This document shows, piece by piece, positions 32,946 through 42,475 of a stretch of 64,000 nucleotides of DNA. The notes under the pieces are model-generated. The model saw nothing but the letters and a program-made list of their open reading frames with translations. It ran no database searches and was not told where the DNA came from. Source of the stretch: Paenibacillus antri. Its GTDB lineage: Bacteria > Bacillota > Bacilli > Paenibacillales > YIM-B00363. The stretch is from contig NZ_VCIW01000015.1 in NCBI RefSeq assembly GCF_005765165.1, forward strand, positions 62,001-126,000. Reading direction: 5' to 3'. The translations under genes and the position numbers were made by a program. Numbering within the stretch: position 1 is the first letter of the stretch; each line of letters opens with the position of its first letter.

Positions 32946-34889
32946 ATGCGCGTTTCGAACGTCACGCTGCGCCGTAGACTGTACTTGGTGCTGCTGCTCG
33001 GATCGGTGCTGTTCCTTGCGTTGATCGCGAGGCTGGCTTGGGTGCAGCTGGTGATGGGGCCGGAATTGACGGAGCTGGCGGAGGAATCCTGGCGCCGGGA
33101 GGTACCGTTCGCGGCATCGCGGGGCGAGATCTGGGATCGCAACGGAGAACGGCTCGCCTATAACGTGAGCACGCCGACGATCATGGCCGTTCCCGCGCAG
33201 ATCAAGGAGAAGGAAGCGACGGCGAAGGCGCTGGCGCCCGTGCTCGGCATGACCGAGAAGAAGGTGCTGGAGACGATCGGCAAGCGCGAGTCGATCGTTC
33301 GGCTCCAGCCGGGCGGCCGCAAAATTACGCAGGACAAAGCCCAGCAGGTCCGCGATCTCGCGCTGCCGGGCATCTTCGTTGCCGAGGACAATAAGCGCTA
33401 TTATCCGTACGACGGACTGGCCGCGCACGTGCTCGGCTTCACGGGCATCGACAATCAGGGACTGACAGGCGTCGAAGCCCGGTACGACGAGCTGCTCAAG
33501 GGGATCGGCGGCAGCGTGGCTTATTTGTCCAACGCGAGAGGCGAGGAGATGCCGGGTTCCTCGGAGGAGTACATTCCGCCGAAGGACGGGCTCAACCTGC
33601 AGCTGACGATCGATAAGCAAATCCAGACGATCATGGAGCGCGAGCTCGATCAAGCGATGGTGAAATATCAACCGAAGCATATTATCTCGATCGCCGTCGA
33701 CCCGAAGACGGGCGAGGTGCTGGCGATGGCGAGCCGCCCGGGCTACGAGCCGGGGCAATATCAGCAGTACGATTCCGCCGTGTATAACCGGAATCTGCCG
33801 ATTTGGATGACGTACGAGCCCGGCTCGACGTTCAAGATCGTAACGCTGGCGGCGGCGCTCGAGGAAGGCAAGGTCAGCTTCGCCGAGAGCTTCCACGACA
33901 AGGGCGCCATCGAGGTCGGCGGCGCGAGGCTGCGCTGTTGGAAGCCGGGCGGCCACGGGGCGGAAACGTTCCTCGAGGTCGTGGAAAATTCCTGCAACCC
34001 GGGCTTCGTCGTCATGGGACAGCGGCTCGGCGCGGAAACGCTGTTCGACTATATCAAGAAGTTCGGCTTCGGCTCCAAGACGGGCATCGATCTCGGCGGC
34101 GAAGAGAACGGCATTATGTTTAAACCGGAGAGAATCGGTCCGGTGGAGCTGGCGACGACCGCATTCGGCCAAGGGGTATCGGTGACGCCGATCCAGCAGG
34201 TCATGGCGGTGTCGGCCGCGATCAACGGCGGCAAGCTGTATAAGCCGCATGTCGGCAAGGCGTGGGTCGATCCGGTGACGGGCGACGTCGTCGACGAAAT
34301 CGAGCCGACACTCGTGCGCGAGAATATTATCTCCGAGGCGACGTCGAAGCTCGTCCGAGAGGCGCTCGAGAGCGTCGTGGCGAAAGGGACCGGCCGGAAC
34401 GCCTTCATCGAAGGCTACCGCGTCGGCGGCAAAACAGGGACCGCGCAGAAAGTCGTGAACGGCCGGTATTCGCCGACGGAGCACATCGTTTCGTTCATCG
34501 GCTTCGCGCCGGCGGACGATCCGCAGATCGTCGTCTATACGGCGGTAGACAATCCGAAAGGGCTTCAATTCGGCGGTCTTATCGCGGCGCCGATCGTCCA
34601 AAATATAATGGAAGACAGTCTTCGGTATATGGGCGTGCCGCCTCGGAAGGATCAAGTCGAACCGGAATATCGATACGGCCTGGACGTGATGATGGCCGAG
34701 GTGCCGGATCTCGTCGGTCGGACGACGACGGAAATTTACCAAAGCCTTAATATGAACTTTACGCTCGCGAAATACGGCGCCGGCAATACGGTCGTCATGC
34801 AGGAGCCGAAGGCGGGAACGAAGGTGCCGGTCGGCTCGACGATCCAGATTTATTTGTCCGATCAGGCGGCGCCTCCGCCCTCGGACTAA
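32946..34889 (+). CDS. spoVD: Stage V sporulation protein D, spore cortex transpeptidase
   Basis: The 647-residue class B PBP has one membrane helix (about 12-32), transpeptidase motifs STFK (Ser near 293), SCN (near 348) and KTGTAQ (near 494), and a single C-terminal PASTA domain. SpoVD of Bacillus has the same length, active-site position and single PASTA. It makes the spore cortex with SpoVE in the mother cell. GGGAGGGTGG precedes ATG 32946. The 87-base gap before it contains GAATAGT and a distant partial sigma-E -10, too weak to call. Confidence 0.94.
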   Translation: MRVSNVTLRRRLYLVLLLGSVLFLALIARLAWVQLVMGPELTELAEESWRREVPFAASRGEIWDRNGERLAYNVSTPTIMAVPAQIKEKEATAKALAPVLGMTEKKVLETIGKRESIVRLQPGGRKITQDKAQQVRDLALPGIFVAEDNKRYYPYDGLAAHVLGFTGIDNQGLTGVEARYDELLKGIGGSVAYLSNARGEEMPGSSEEYIPPKDGLNLQLTIDKQIQTIMERELDQAMVKYQPKHIISIAVDPKTGEVLAMASRPGYEPGQYQQYDSAVYNRNLPIWMTYEPGSTFKIVTLAAALEEGKVSFAESFHDKGAIEVGGARLRCWKPGGHGAETFLEVVENSCNPGFVVMGQRLGAETLFDYIKKFGFGSKTGIDLGGEENGIMFKPERIGPVELATTAFGQGVSVTPIQQVMAVSAAINGGKLYKPHVGKAWVDPVTGDVVDEIEPTLVRENIISEATSKLVREALESVVAKGTGRNAFIEGYRVGGKTGTAQKVVNGRYSPTEHIVSFIGFAPADDPQIVVYTAVDNPKGLQFGGLIAAPIVQNIMEDSLRYMGVPPRKDQVEPEYRYGLDVMMAEVPDLVGRTTTEIYQSLNMNFTLAKYGAGNTVVMQEPKAGTKVPVGSTIQIYLSDQAAPPPSD

Positions 34890-34924
34890 AAACGCCGAAG
34901 GGGTTCTTTTTCCGGCTATGCACG

Positions 34925-34951
34925 TTGCAATCGCCAAATCTTGTCTATAAT
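34925..34951 (+). promoter_or_regulatory. Possible promoter of murE
   Basis: TTGCAA at 34925-34930 and a perfect TATAAT at 34946-34951; the spacer of 15 is short. It would allow vegetative expression of murE onward independent of spoVD. Confidence 0.45.
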
Positions 34952-34984
34952 AATGATCAACCTTTCTGAACGGAGGGGAATCCC

Positions 34985-36475
34985 ATGCTGCTGCAAGAGC
35001 TTGCCTCGTTGTTTTTAAAGAAGGAGCTTCACGGAGACGAAGCCGTAACCATATCCGGCCTCGCCGTCGATTCGCGGCGAGTGTCCGCCGGCGACTTGTT
35101 TATATGTATCTCCGGCTTTACGCAAGACGGACACGACTACGCGGCGGCGGCCGTCGAGAGCGGCGCCGCGGCGCTCGTCGTCGAGCGGGAGCTGCCGCTC
35201 CCGGTGCCGCAGCTGATCGTATCGAACGCGCGATACGCCTCCGCGGTGATCGCGCGCCACTTCTACGGCGACCCGAGCAAGCAGGTGCGCGCGATCGGCG
35301 TCACCGGCACGAACGGCAAGACGACGACGTCGACGCTGATCGAAGCGATTCTGTCGGCGGCGGGCCAGGAGACGGGACTGATGGGGACGATCCGGGTGAA
35401 GATCGGCGGCCGGACCGAGACGGCGGAGCGCACGACGGCCGACGCCGTCTCGCTGCAACGGACGCTCCGCCGCATGGCAGACGCCGGCGCGTCGTATTGC
35501 GTGATGGAGGTGTCGAGCCATGCGCTCGATCAAGGGCGGACGATCGGGATCGACTTCCGGACGGCCGTCTTTACGAATTTGACGCAGGACCATCTCGATT
35601 ACCACGGCACGATGGAGCGTTACGCGGACGCGAAGGGGCTGTTCTTCTCCCGACTCGGCAACGCGTCGGAGCCCGGGGAAGCGGCGCGCAAATACGCGGT
35701 GCTGAACGCGGACGACCCGGCGCACGAGCGCTTCAAGGCGATGACGGCGGCGGAGACGATCCTGTACGGCATCGACGCGCCGGCGGACGTGCGCGCGAGC
35801 GACATCCGCCTTACGGCGCGGGGCACCGCGATGAAGGTGTCTACGTTCGCGGGAGACGTCGAGCTCAGCGTCAACATGCTGGGCAAATTCAACGTGTATA
35901 ACATATTGGGCGCGATCGCCGCAACATTGGCCGAGGGTGTACCGTTATCCGTTATTAAAGAGGCGTTGGAGCGGCTGCCGGGCGTGGAAGGCCGCGTCGA
36001 GCCGGTCGACGCGGGCCAGCCGTTCACCGTGCTCGTCGATTACGCGCACACGCCGGACGGCCTGCTGAACGTGCTGGATACGGTGAACGAGTTCGCCAAA
36101 GGCCGCGTCATTACCGTGTTCGGCTGCGGCGGCGACCGCGACCGGAAGAAGCGTCCGATCATGGGGGCCATCTCCGCCGAGCGGAGCGACTACACGATTC
36201 TGACGTCCGACAATCCGCGATCGGAGCGTCCGGAAGCGATTCTGGCGGAGATCGAAGCCGGCGTGCTCGAAGCCGGCGCCGACGCCGCGAAGTACGAGAT
36301 CGTCGAGGACCGGCGCCGCGCGATCGAAAAAGCGGTTGAAATGGCCGAGCCCGACGATGTAGTATTGATTGCGGGCAAGGGACATGAGACGTATCAAATC
36401 ATCGGCGGCGTCACGCTGCCGTTCGACGATCGCGTCGTCGCGAAGGACGCGATCCTCGGGAGGTCGAAGGCATGA
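34985..36475 (+). CDS. murE: UDP-MurNAc-tripeptide synthetase, meso-diaminopimelate-adding
   Basis: The 496-residue Mur ligase has the ATP site GVTGTNGKTTTSTLIEAIL (about 107-125), the YHGTMERYADAKGLFF segment, and DNPRSE near 409-414, the signature of meso-DAP rather than lysine specificity. It adds DAP to UDP-MurNAc-L-Ala-D-Glu, which fits the dap genes at the right end of the window. GGAGGGGAA precedes ATG 34985. Confidence 0.96.
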   Translation: MLLQELASLFLKKELHGDEAVTISGLAVDSRRVSAGDLFICISGFTQDGHDYAAAAVESGAAALVVERELPLPVPQLIVSNARYASAVIARHFYGDPSKQVRAIGVTGTNGKTTTSTLIEAILSAAGQETGLMGTIRVKIGGRTETAERTTADAVSLQRTLRRMADAGASYCVMEVSSHALDQGRTIGIDFRTAVFTNLTQDHLDYHGTMERYADAKGLFFSRLGNASEPGEAARKYAVLNADDPAHERFKAMTAAETILYGIDAPADVRASDIRLTARGTAMKVSTFAGDVELSVNMLGKFNVYNILGAIAATLAEGVPLSVIKEALERLPGVEGRVEPVDAGQPFTVLVDYAHTPDGLLNVLDTVNEFAKGRVITVFGCGGDRDRKKRPIMGAISAERSDYTILTSDNPRSERPEAILAEIEAGVLEAGADAAKYEIVEDRRRAIEKAVEMAEPDDVVLIAGKGHETYQIIGGVTLPFDDRVVAKDAILGRSKA

Positions 36476-36570
36476 CGCGGAAGGCTTTAGGTCACAAAGA
36501 TGAACGATCTTACGAACACTATATGACGCGTGCGAGGGGCACCGTAGAAGGGGGACGGCAGTGGAACTGA
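36472..36570 (+). other. Short ORF at the place of murF (possible remnant or leader)
   Basis: An ATG overlaps the murE stop (ATGA) and has an ideal ribosome site (GGGAGG at 36458-36463). It opens a frame of only 32 codons (starting [12 protein letters not shown]) that runs 10 bases into mraY. In many relatives murF begins at this point. The ORF could be a leftover start after loss of murF, a coupling peptide, or chance. Confidence 0.3.
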
Positions 36571-37523
36571 ATCCGATATTGATTACGACAGGCGTTTCCT
36601 TCGCGCTGGCCGTCATTCTCGGGCCGCTATGCATTCCGATTCTAAGAAGGTTGAAGTTCGGACAGCAAATTCGCCAAGAGGGTCCGCAAGGGCATCAGAA
36701 GAAGGCCGGCACGCCGACGATGGGCGGCATCATCATCTTGATCGCGCTCACGCTGGCGTTCCTCCGGTTTTCCGACCGTTCGCTCGAAGTGTATATTTTG
36801 CTAGTGGCGTGTCTCGGGTTCGGGCTCATCGGCTTCCTGGACGATTACATCAAGATCGCCTTCAAGCGATCGCTCGGCCTCACCGCGAAGCAGAAGCTTC
36901 TCGGGCAGCTGTTTTTCTCCCTCGTCGTCTGCGCGATGCTGTACATGGACGGCCATAATACGGATCTCGGCATTCCGGGCACCGATTTCGTCCTTCCGCT
37001 CGGCTTTCTGTATTATCCTTTCCTCGTTTTGTTAATGCTTGGAATGAGCAACGCGGTCAACTTCACCGACGGCCTCGACGGCTTGTTGTCGGGAACGAGC
37101 GCCATCGCGTTCGGCGCGCTCGCCGTCATCGCGATGATGCGGACGGAGCCTGAGGCTGCGTTCTTCTCGGCGGCGATGATCGGCGCGGTGCTCGGCTTCC
37201 TCGTATTTAACGCGCACCCGGCCAAGGTGTTCATGGGCGACACCGGCAGCCTCGGCATCGGCGGCGGCATCGTCGCCGTCGCGGCGCTGACGAAGACGGA
37301 GCTTCTGCTCTTGCTCGTCGGCGGCGTCTTCGTCGTCGAGGTGCTGTCCGTCATTATCCAGGTCGTGTCCTTCAAGACCCGAGGCAAGCGGGTGTTCAAG
37401 ATGAGCCCGATCCACCACCACTTCGAGCTCGTCGGATGGTCCGAGTGGCGCGTCGTCATCACGTTTTGGCTGACGGGACTCGCGTTGGCGGGGCTCGGAA
37501 TCTATATCAACGAGGGGTTGTAG
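36561..37523 (+). CDS. mraY: Phospho-MurNAc-pentapeptide-transferase
   Basis: The 320-residue enzyme has ten membrane helices and the MraY motifs: [17 protein letters not shown]-like loop (about 33-52), FLDDYIK (about 92-98), NFTDGLDGL (about 164-172), [17 protein letters not shown] (about 218-234) and the HHHFE loop. It attaches UDP-MurNAc-pentapeptide to undecaprenyl phosphate, giving lipid I. The start is GTG 36561 behind GGGGGA. Confidence 0.96.
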   Translation: MELNPILITTGVSFALAVILGPLCIPILRRLKFGQQIRQEGPQGHQKKAGTPTMGGIIILIALTLAFLRFSDRSLEVYILLVACLGFGLIGFLDDYIKIAFKRSLGLTAKQKLLGQLFFSLVVCAMLYMDGHNTDLGIPGTDFVLPLGFLYYPFLVLLMLGMSNAVNFTDGLDGLLSGTSAIAFGALAVIAMMRTEPEAAFFSAAMIGAVLGFLVFNAHPAKVFMGDTGSLGIGGGIVAVAALTKTELLLLLVGGVFVVEVLSVIIQVVSFKTRGKRVFKMSPIHHHFELVGWSEWRVVITFWLTGLALAGLGIYINEGL

Positions 37524-37527
37524 ACGT

Positions 37528-38916
37528 ATGCAACATCCGGATCGGTATCAAGGCCGCCGGGTCGTCGTGCTCGGCTTGGCGAGAAGCGGCGTCGCGGTCG
37601 CCGAGCTGCTCCACCGGCGCGGCGCGGACGTCGTCGTGAACGATAAGAAAGAACGCTCTTCATGCCCTGAGGCCGATCCGTTGTCGGCTCTGGGTATTTC
37701 TGTTGTTTGCGGGCATCATCCGGACGACCTGATCGACGAGAACGTCGCCCTCGTCGTGAAAAATCCGGGAATCCCGTATTCGATCCCGCCGATCCGCAGG
37801 GCGCTCGAGCTCGGCATCGAGATCGTGACGGAGGTGGAGGTGGCGGACGCCGTCAGGCGCTCCCCGATGATCGGCATTACCGGCTCCAACGGAAAGACGA
37901 CGACGACGACGCTCGTCCACCTGATACTGAAACAGGACGGGCAAGGCGCGATCGTCGCCGGCAACATCGGGCGGGCCTTGACGGAGGCGGCGCTCGAGGC
38001 GCGTCCGGACGAATGGCTCGTCACGGAGCTCAGCAGCTTCCAGCTGAAGGGGACGGTCGGATTCCGTCCGAACATCGCTTGCCTCTTGAATTTGTACGAG
38101 ACGCATCTCGACTACCACGGGACGATGGACGACTACGCCGCGTCGAAGGCGAAGCTGTTCGCGAATCAGACGGCGGACGATACGGCGGTGTTTAATTGGG
38201 ACGACCCGTTCTGCCGTTCGCTCGCGCCTCGGCTGTCGGCGAGACCGTTCCCGTTTTCGTCGAAGGAGCCGCTCGAGCAGGGAGTATACATACAGAACGG
38301 CGTTATCCGGGTGGCGGACGGGAACCGCGAGCCGGAAGAGCTGATGCCGGTCCGGGAGATCGCCGTTCGAGGCGGCCACAACGCGGAAAACGCGATCGCC
38401 GCCGCCGCCGTCGCGCTGTCGGCGGGCGCGAGCCCGGAGAGCGTGCGAACCGTGCTGCGGACGTTCCGCGGCGTCGAGCACCGGCTCGAATTCGTGCTCG
38501 AGAAGGACGGCATCGCGTATTACAACGATTCGAAGGCGACGAACCCGACCGCGACGTCGAAGTCGATCGAATCGTTCGACGGCGGCGACATCGTGCTCGT
38601 GTGCGGCGGGCTCGACCGCGGCTCCGATTACATGGAGCTGCTTCCCGTCTTCGAGCGATCCGTAAAGGCGGTCGTCGCGCTCGGCGAGGCGCGGGAGAAG
38701 CTGCTTCGCGTCGCCGAGCTGGCCGGCGTCGCGAAGCGGACGGCGGTGGACGCGGCGGACCCCGAGGAGGCGGTGCGCCTCGCGGCGGAGGCGGCGCGAG
38801 GCTTCGCGGAGCCGGGACAGACGGTGCTGCTGTCGCCTGCATGCGCGAGCTGGGATATGTTCCCGTCGTACGAGGACCGAGGACGCATGTTTAAGCATTC
38901 GGTGCATACCTTGTAA
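37528..38916 (+). CDS. murD: UDP-N-acetylmuramoylalanine-D-glutamate ligase
   Basis: The 462-residue Mur ligase has an N-terminal Rossmann domain (RVVVLGLARSGVAVAELLHRRGA, about 11-33), ATP site GITGSNGKTTTTTLVHLIL (about 113-131), LSSFQLKGT, and YYNDSKATNPTAT near 330-342. It adds D-glutamate. It lies 4 bases behind mraY with a GAGGGG ribosome site. Confidence 0.95.
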   Translation: MQHPDRYQGRRVVVLGLARSGVAVAELLHRRGADVVVNDKKERSSCPEADPLSALGISVVCGHHPDDLIDENVALVVKNPGIPYSIPPIRRALELGIEIVTEVEVADAVRRSPMIGITGSNGKTTTTTLVHLILKQDGQGAIVAGNIGRALTEAALEARPDEWLVTELSSFQLKGTVGFRPNIACLLNLYETHLDYHGTMDDYAASKAKLFANQTADDTAVFNWDDPFCRSLAPRLSARPFPFSSKEPLEQGVYIQNGVIRVADGNREPEELMPVREIAVRGGHNAENAIAAAAVALSAGASPESVRTVLRTFRGVEHRLEFVLEKDGIAYYNDSKATNPTATSKSIESFDGGDIVLVCGGLDRGSDYMELLPVFERSVKAVVALGEAREKLLRVAELAGVAKRTAVDAADPEEAVRLAAEAARGFAEPGQTVLLSPACASWDMFPSYEDRGRMFKHSVHTL

Positions 38917-38953
38917 TAAGGGTTGTACTACTGAGTGCGAAAGGGTGTCTCGT

Positions 38954-40051
38954 ATGTCCAAAGCGCGTTCCGCGCCAGACGTGTACCTATTGATCGCGAC
39001 GCTCGGGCTGCTGGCTTTAGGCGTCGTCATGGTGTACAGCGCCAGCGCGGTTATGGCGTTCCGCGAATACGGCGATTCGTTTTATTACTTGAAGCGCCAG
39101 CTGATCTTCGCGGGACTCGGTCTCGTAGCGATGTATTTCACTATGAACGTCGATTATTGGGTTTGGAAGAAGTATGCTAAGATCGGATTGATCGTGTGCT
39201 TCGCGCTGCTCGTCGTCGTGCTCGTCCCGGGCATCGGGGTCGTGCGCGGCGGGGCGCGAAGCTGGCTCGGCATCGGCAGCTTCGGCATTCAGCCGTCCGA
39301 GTTCATGAAGCTCGCCATGATTATTTTCCTCGCGAAGCTGTTGTCCGAGCATCAAGCCCGTCTGTCGAAATTCGTGACGGGCCTTCTTCCGCCGCTCGGC
39401 ATCGTCGGCCTCGCGTTCGGCCTCATCATGCTGCAGCCGGATCTCGGCTCCGGCGCGGTGCTCGTCGGCGCGTCGCTCATCGTCATCTACGCGGCCGGGG
39501 CGAGAATGTCCCACATGGCCGGGCTCGCCGCGCTCGGCGCCGCCGGCTTCATCGGCCTCATCGCCGCGGCGCCGTACCGAATGCAGCGCATTACCGGTTA
39601 TTTGGACCCATGGTCGGACCCGCTCGGCTCCGGCTATCAGATCATCCAATCGCTCTTCGCGATCGGTCCCGGCGGCCTCGTCGGCCTCGGTCTCGGCGCC
39701 AGCCGGCAGAAGCACAGCTACTTGCCGGAGCCGCAGACGGATTTCATCTTCTCCATCGTCGCGGAGGAGCTCGGCTTCATCGGAGGCGCGCTGCTGCTCG
39801 CGTTGTTCCTGCTTCTCGTCTGGCGAGGCATGCGCGCGGCGATTACCGCGCCGGACACGTTCGGCAGCTTGCTCGCGGTCGGCATCGTCGGCATCGTGGG
39901 CGTGCAAGTATTCATCAATATCGGCGTCGTGATCGGCATGCTTCCGGTCACCGGCATTACGCTTCCGCTCATCAGCGCGGGGGGGTCTTCTCTCACGCTG
40001 CTGCTTACCGCGATCGGCGTTCTGCTGAACGTATCGAGGTTCGCGAGATAG
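38954..40051 (+). CDS. spoVE: SEDS-family peptidoglycan glycosyltransferase SpoVE (FtsW-like)
   Basis: The 365-residue protein has ten membrane helices and SEDS motifs: GARSWLGIGSFGIQPSEFMKL (about 99-119), LQPDLGSG with the catalytic Asp (about 157-164), SDPLGSGYQIIQSLFAIGPGG, and LPLISAGGSS near the end. In the dcw cluster between murD and murB this is the SpoVE position, partner of SpoVD in cortex synthesis. FtsW activity in vegetative division cannot be excluded. ATG 38954 follows AAAGGGTG; an in-frame GTG at 38945 overlaps that site. Confidence 0.93.
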   Translation: MSKARSAPDVYLLIATLGLLALGVVMVYSASAVMAFREYGDSFYYLKRQLIFAGLGLVAMYFTMNVDYWVWKKYAKIGLIVCFALLVVVLVPGIGVVRGGARSWLGIGSFGIQPSEFMKLAMIIFLAKLLSEHQARLSKFVTGLLPPLGIVGLAFGLIMLQPDLGSGAVLVGASLIVIYAAGARMSHMAGLAALGAAGFIGLIAAAPYRMQRITGYLDPWSDPLGSGYQIIQSLFAIGPGGLVGLGLGASRQKHSYLPEPQTDFIFSIVAEELGFIGGALLLALFLLLVWRGMRAAITAPDTFGSLLAVGIVGIVGVQVFINIGVVIGMLPVTGITLPLISAGGSSLTLLLTAIGVLLNVSRFAR

Positions 40052-40158
40052 GCTGTTGTCACACTTCCGCGTGCGGAACATACCATAACGTATGACTGTG
40101 ACGTCGGGAGCGAAGCATTCCGGATCACGCGTCGTTTTCTAGTAAGGAGGTACGGCCT

Positions 40159-41064
40159 ATGAATCATTGGATCGACGAACTTCGCGAGAGAGGCGTCGGC
40201 GAGATCCTGACGGAGGAGGCGCTGGCGCCCCATACGACTTGGAAGATCGGCGGACCGGCCGACGTTCTCGTCATCCCTTCCGGGAAGGAACAGTTGGCGG
40301 CGACGGTCGAGATATTGCACCGGCACGGCGTCCCGTGGACGCCGCTCGGTCGCGGCTCGAACGTACTCGTGTCGGACCGCGGCATCCGCGGGGTCGTGAT
40401 CAAGCTAGGCGACGCGTTCGATTACGTTCGTTTCGACGGCGAGCGGGTCATCGCGGGCGGCGCGTATTCGTTCATTAAGCTGTCCGTCATGGCCGGCAAG
40501 GAAGGACTCACGGGCCTGGAATTCGCAGGGGGCATTCCGGGCAGCGTGGGCGGCGCCGTCTACATGAACGCAGGTGCGATGGCTTCCGACGTCTCACGCA
40601 TCTTGATATCCGCCGAAGTAGTGTTGGAAAACGGGGAATTGGCCGTGTGGAGCCGCGACGATTTTCGCTTCGCGTATAGACATTCGGCGCTGCACGGCAG
40701 CCGTGCGATCGTGACGGAGGCGGAGTTCCGTCTCGCTTACGGCGATCGCAGGGAAATCGCCGCCGCCATGGCGGCTTATAAAGATCGCCGCAAACGGACG
40801 CAGCCGCTGAGCTCGGCTTGCGCGGGAAGCGTCTTCCGGAACCCGGAAGGCCATCACGCCGCGAAGCTGATCGAAGACGCGGGATTGAAGGGACTTCGCG
40901 TCGGCGGCGCGGAAGTGTCGACGCTGCACGCCAATTTTATCGTCAACACCGGCAATGCTACGGCGGAAGACGTGCTCACCTTAATCGAACGTATCCAACA
41001 GACGGTAGAAAGCCAGACGGGAATTCGGCTCGTGCCGGAAGTGTTGGAGGTCGGTGAGCGCTAA
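40159..41064 (+). CDS. murB: UDP-N-acetylenolpyruvoylglucosamine reductase
   Basis: The 301-residue FAD enzyme is the type II (short) MurB: TTWKIGGPADVLVIPS (about 26-41), GRGSNVLVSDRGIRGVVI (about 70-87), GLEFAGGIPGSVGGAVYMNAGA (about 118-139), and SAGSVFRNPEGHHAAKLIEDAGLKG-type segment with the catalytic Ser (about 221-246). It reduces enolpyruvyl-UDP-GlcNAc to UDP-MurNAc. AAGGAGGT precedes ATG 40159. The 107-base gap behind spoVE is where murG lies in Bacillus; no murG remnant is visible. Confidence 0.95.
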   Translation: MNHWIDELRERGVGEILTEEALAPHTTWKIGGPADVLVIPSGKEQLAATVEILHRHGVPWTPLGRGSNVLVSDRGIRGVVIKLGDAFDYVRFDGERVIAGGAYSFIKLSVMAGKEGLTGLEFAGGIPGSVGGAVYMNAGAMASDVSRILISAEVVLENGELAVWSRDDFRFAYRHSALHGSRAIVTEAEFRLAYGDRREIAAAMAAYKDRRKRTQPLSSACAGSVFRNPEGHHAAKLIEDAGLKGLRVGGAEVSTLHANFIVNTGNATAEDVLTLIERIQQTVESQTGIRLVPEVLEVGER

Positions 41065-41080
41065 TTCCGGAGGTGGGACT

Positions 41081-42367
41081 TTGGAGAAGTTAGTAATCGA
41101 CGGCGGCCGGCCTCTACAGGGAACGGCGCGGATCGAAGGAGCGAAGAACGCGGCCCTGCCGATCTTAGCGGCCTCCCTCTTGGCGGATGGCGTCGTTGCG
41201 ATCGACAACGTACCGGATTTGCTGGATATCCACGTGATGTTAGATATTTTGCGTTCGCTCGGTCTCGAAGCGACGCTGACCGGCAAGACCGCGGTCGTCG
41301 ACGCGACGAACGTACGGACGACGGAAATTCCGGAGACGCTGATGAGCCGAATGCGTTCTTCCATCTTCTTGATGGGGCCGCTTCTCGCCCGATTCGGCGA
41401 AGTGACGATCTCCCAACCGGGCGGATGCGCCATCGGTGAACGGAAAATCGATTTGCATCTCAACGGCCTGAAAGCGCTCGGCGCGAACATTACGGAAACC
41501 GACAGCAGAGTCGTATGCCAGGCTAAGAGATTGAAAGGCGCCGACATCGTGCTCGACTATCCGAGCGTCGGCGCGACGGAAAACCTGATGATGGCCGCCG
41601 TGAAGGCGGAAGGCATCACTACGATTTCGAACGCGGCCCGCGAGCCGGAGATCGCCGACCTGCAGCTGTTCCTGAATCGGATGGGGGCGAAAATCATCGG
41701 CGCCGGCACGGACACGATTACGATCGAAGGCGTCGAGCGGCTCTCCCCTTGCGAGCATCGCGTCATCTCCGATCGGATCGTCGCCGGCACGCTTATGGTG
41801 GCCGCCGCAGCGACGCGCGGCAACGTTACGCTCGAAGGCGTCGTCCCGAGCCACTTGACGTCGGTCATTCACGCGCTTCGCAGAGCGGGTATTCAAATCG
41901 CGATCGACGATGATATAATGAATGTTGTCGGCGCCGGACGGCCGCGGGCCGTCGAGCGGATCGTCACCAGCCCGTACCCGTCGTTCCCGACGGACCTGCA
42001 GGCGCAGATGATGGTGCTGCTCTCGCTCGCCGACGGCCTCAGCGTCATGAAGGAAACCGTGTTCGAAGGCCGGTTCAAGCATGTGAACGAATTGACGGTC
42101 ATGGGCGCCGATATTCGGGTCGACATGAACTCCGCATTCATTCGCGGCGTGCCGCGCTTGTACGGGGCTACGGTCGAAGCGACCGATCTGCGCGCGGGCG
42201 CCGCGCTCGTCATCGCCGGTCTCGCGGCGAACGGCCGAACGGTCGTCGAGCAAATTCATCACATCGATCGGGGTTACGAATCGATCGAGACGATGTTTCG
42301 CCGGTTGGGCGGACGCATCGAACGCACGTCGTCCTTGGCGACGAACCGCATCGCCAGCTCCATGTAA
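41081..42367 (+). CDS. murA: UDP-N-acetylglucosamine 1-carboxyvinyltransferase
   Basis: The 428-residue enzyme has LVIDGGRPLQGTARIEGAKNAALP at the start (Lys-Asn pair, about 22-23), the active-site Cys in QPGGCAIGERKIDLHLNGLKALGA (Cys near 115), GATENLMMAAV and the closing FPTDLQAQMM. It starts peptidoglycan synthesis by adding enolpyruvate to UDP-GlcNAc and is the fosfomycin target; Cys predicts sensitivity. TTG 41081 is chosen because GGAGGTGG at 41069-41076 sits just ahead. It lies directly behind murB, so the two successive steps are co-expressed. Confidence 0.95.
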   Translation: MEKLVIDGGRPLQGTARIEGAKNAALPILAASLLADGVVAIDNVPDLLDIHVMLDILRSLGLEATLTGKTAVVDATNVRTTEIPETLMSRMRSSIFLMGPLLARFGEVTISQPGGCAIGERKIDLHLNGLKALGANITETDSRVVCQAKRLKGADIVLDYPSVGATENLMMAAVKAEGITTISNAAREPEIADLQLFLNRMGAKIIGAGTDTITIEGVERLSPCEHRVISDRIVAGTLMVAAAATRGNVTLEGVVPSHLTSVIHALRRAGIQIAIDDDIMNVVGAGRPRAVERIVTSPYPSFPTDLQAQMMVLLSLADGLSVMKETVFEGRFKHVNELTVMGADIRVDMNSAFIRGVPRLYGATVEATDLRAGAALVIAGLAANGRTVVEQIHHIDRGYESIETMFRRLGGRIERTSSLATNRIASSM

Positions 42368-42400
42368 TTCTTCTTACCTAATATGCGAAGTACGACGCAC

Positions 42401-42424
42401 GTCCCTTCCGGACCCGGAGGGGAC
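42401..42424 (+). other. Strong RNA hairpin between murA and divIB
   Basis: GTCCCTTCCG and CGGAGGGGAC form a 10-bp stem with a 4-base loop, without a T-run. It may be an RNA-processing or stability element rather than a terminator. Confidence 0.4.
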
Positions 42425-42475
42425 TGTCTTATTGCAGGGATTGGGACAATCTGGTATGTAAGGCGGTGTTTATCC

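Noticed and set aside
32559-34937. Very long minus-strand open frame opposite pbpB/spoVD
   Set aside because: It is an antisense shadow of two well-identified genes in GC-rich DNA, with Arg/His-rich composition and no ribosome site.
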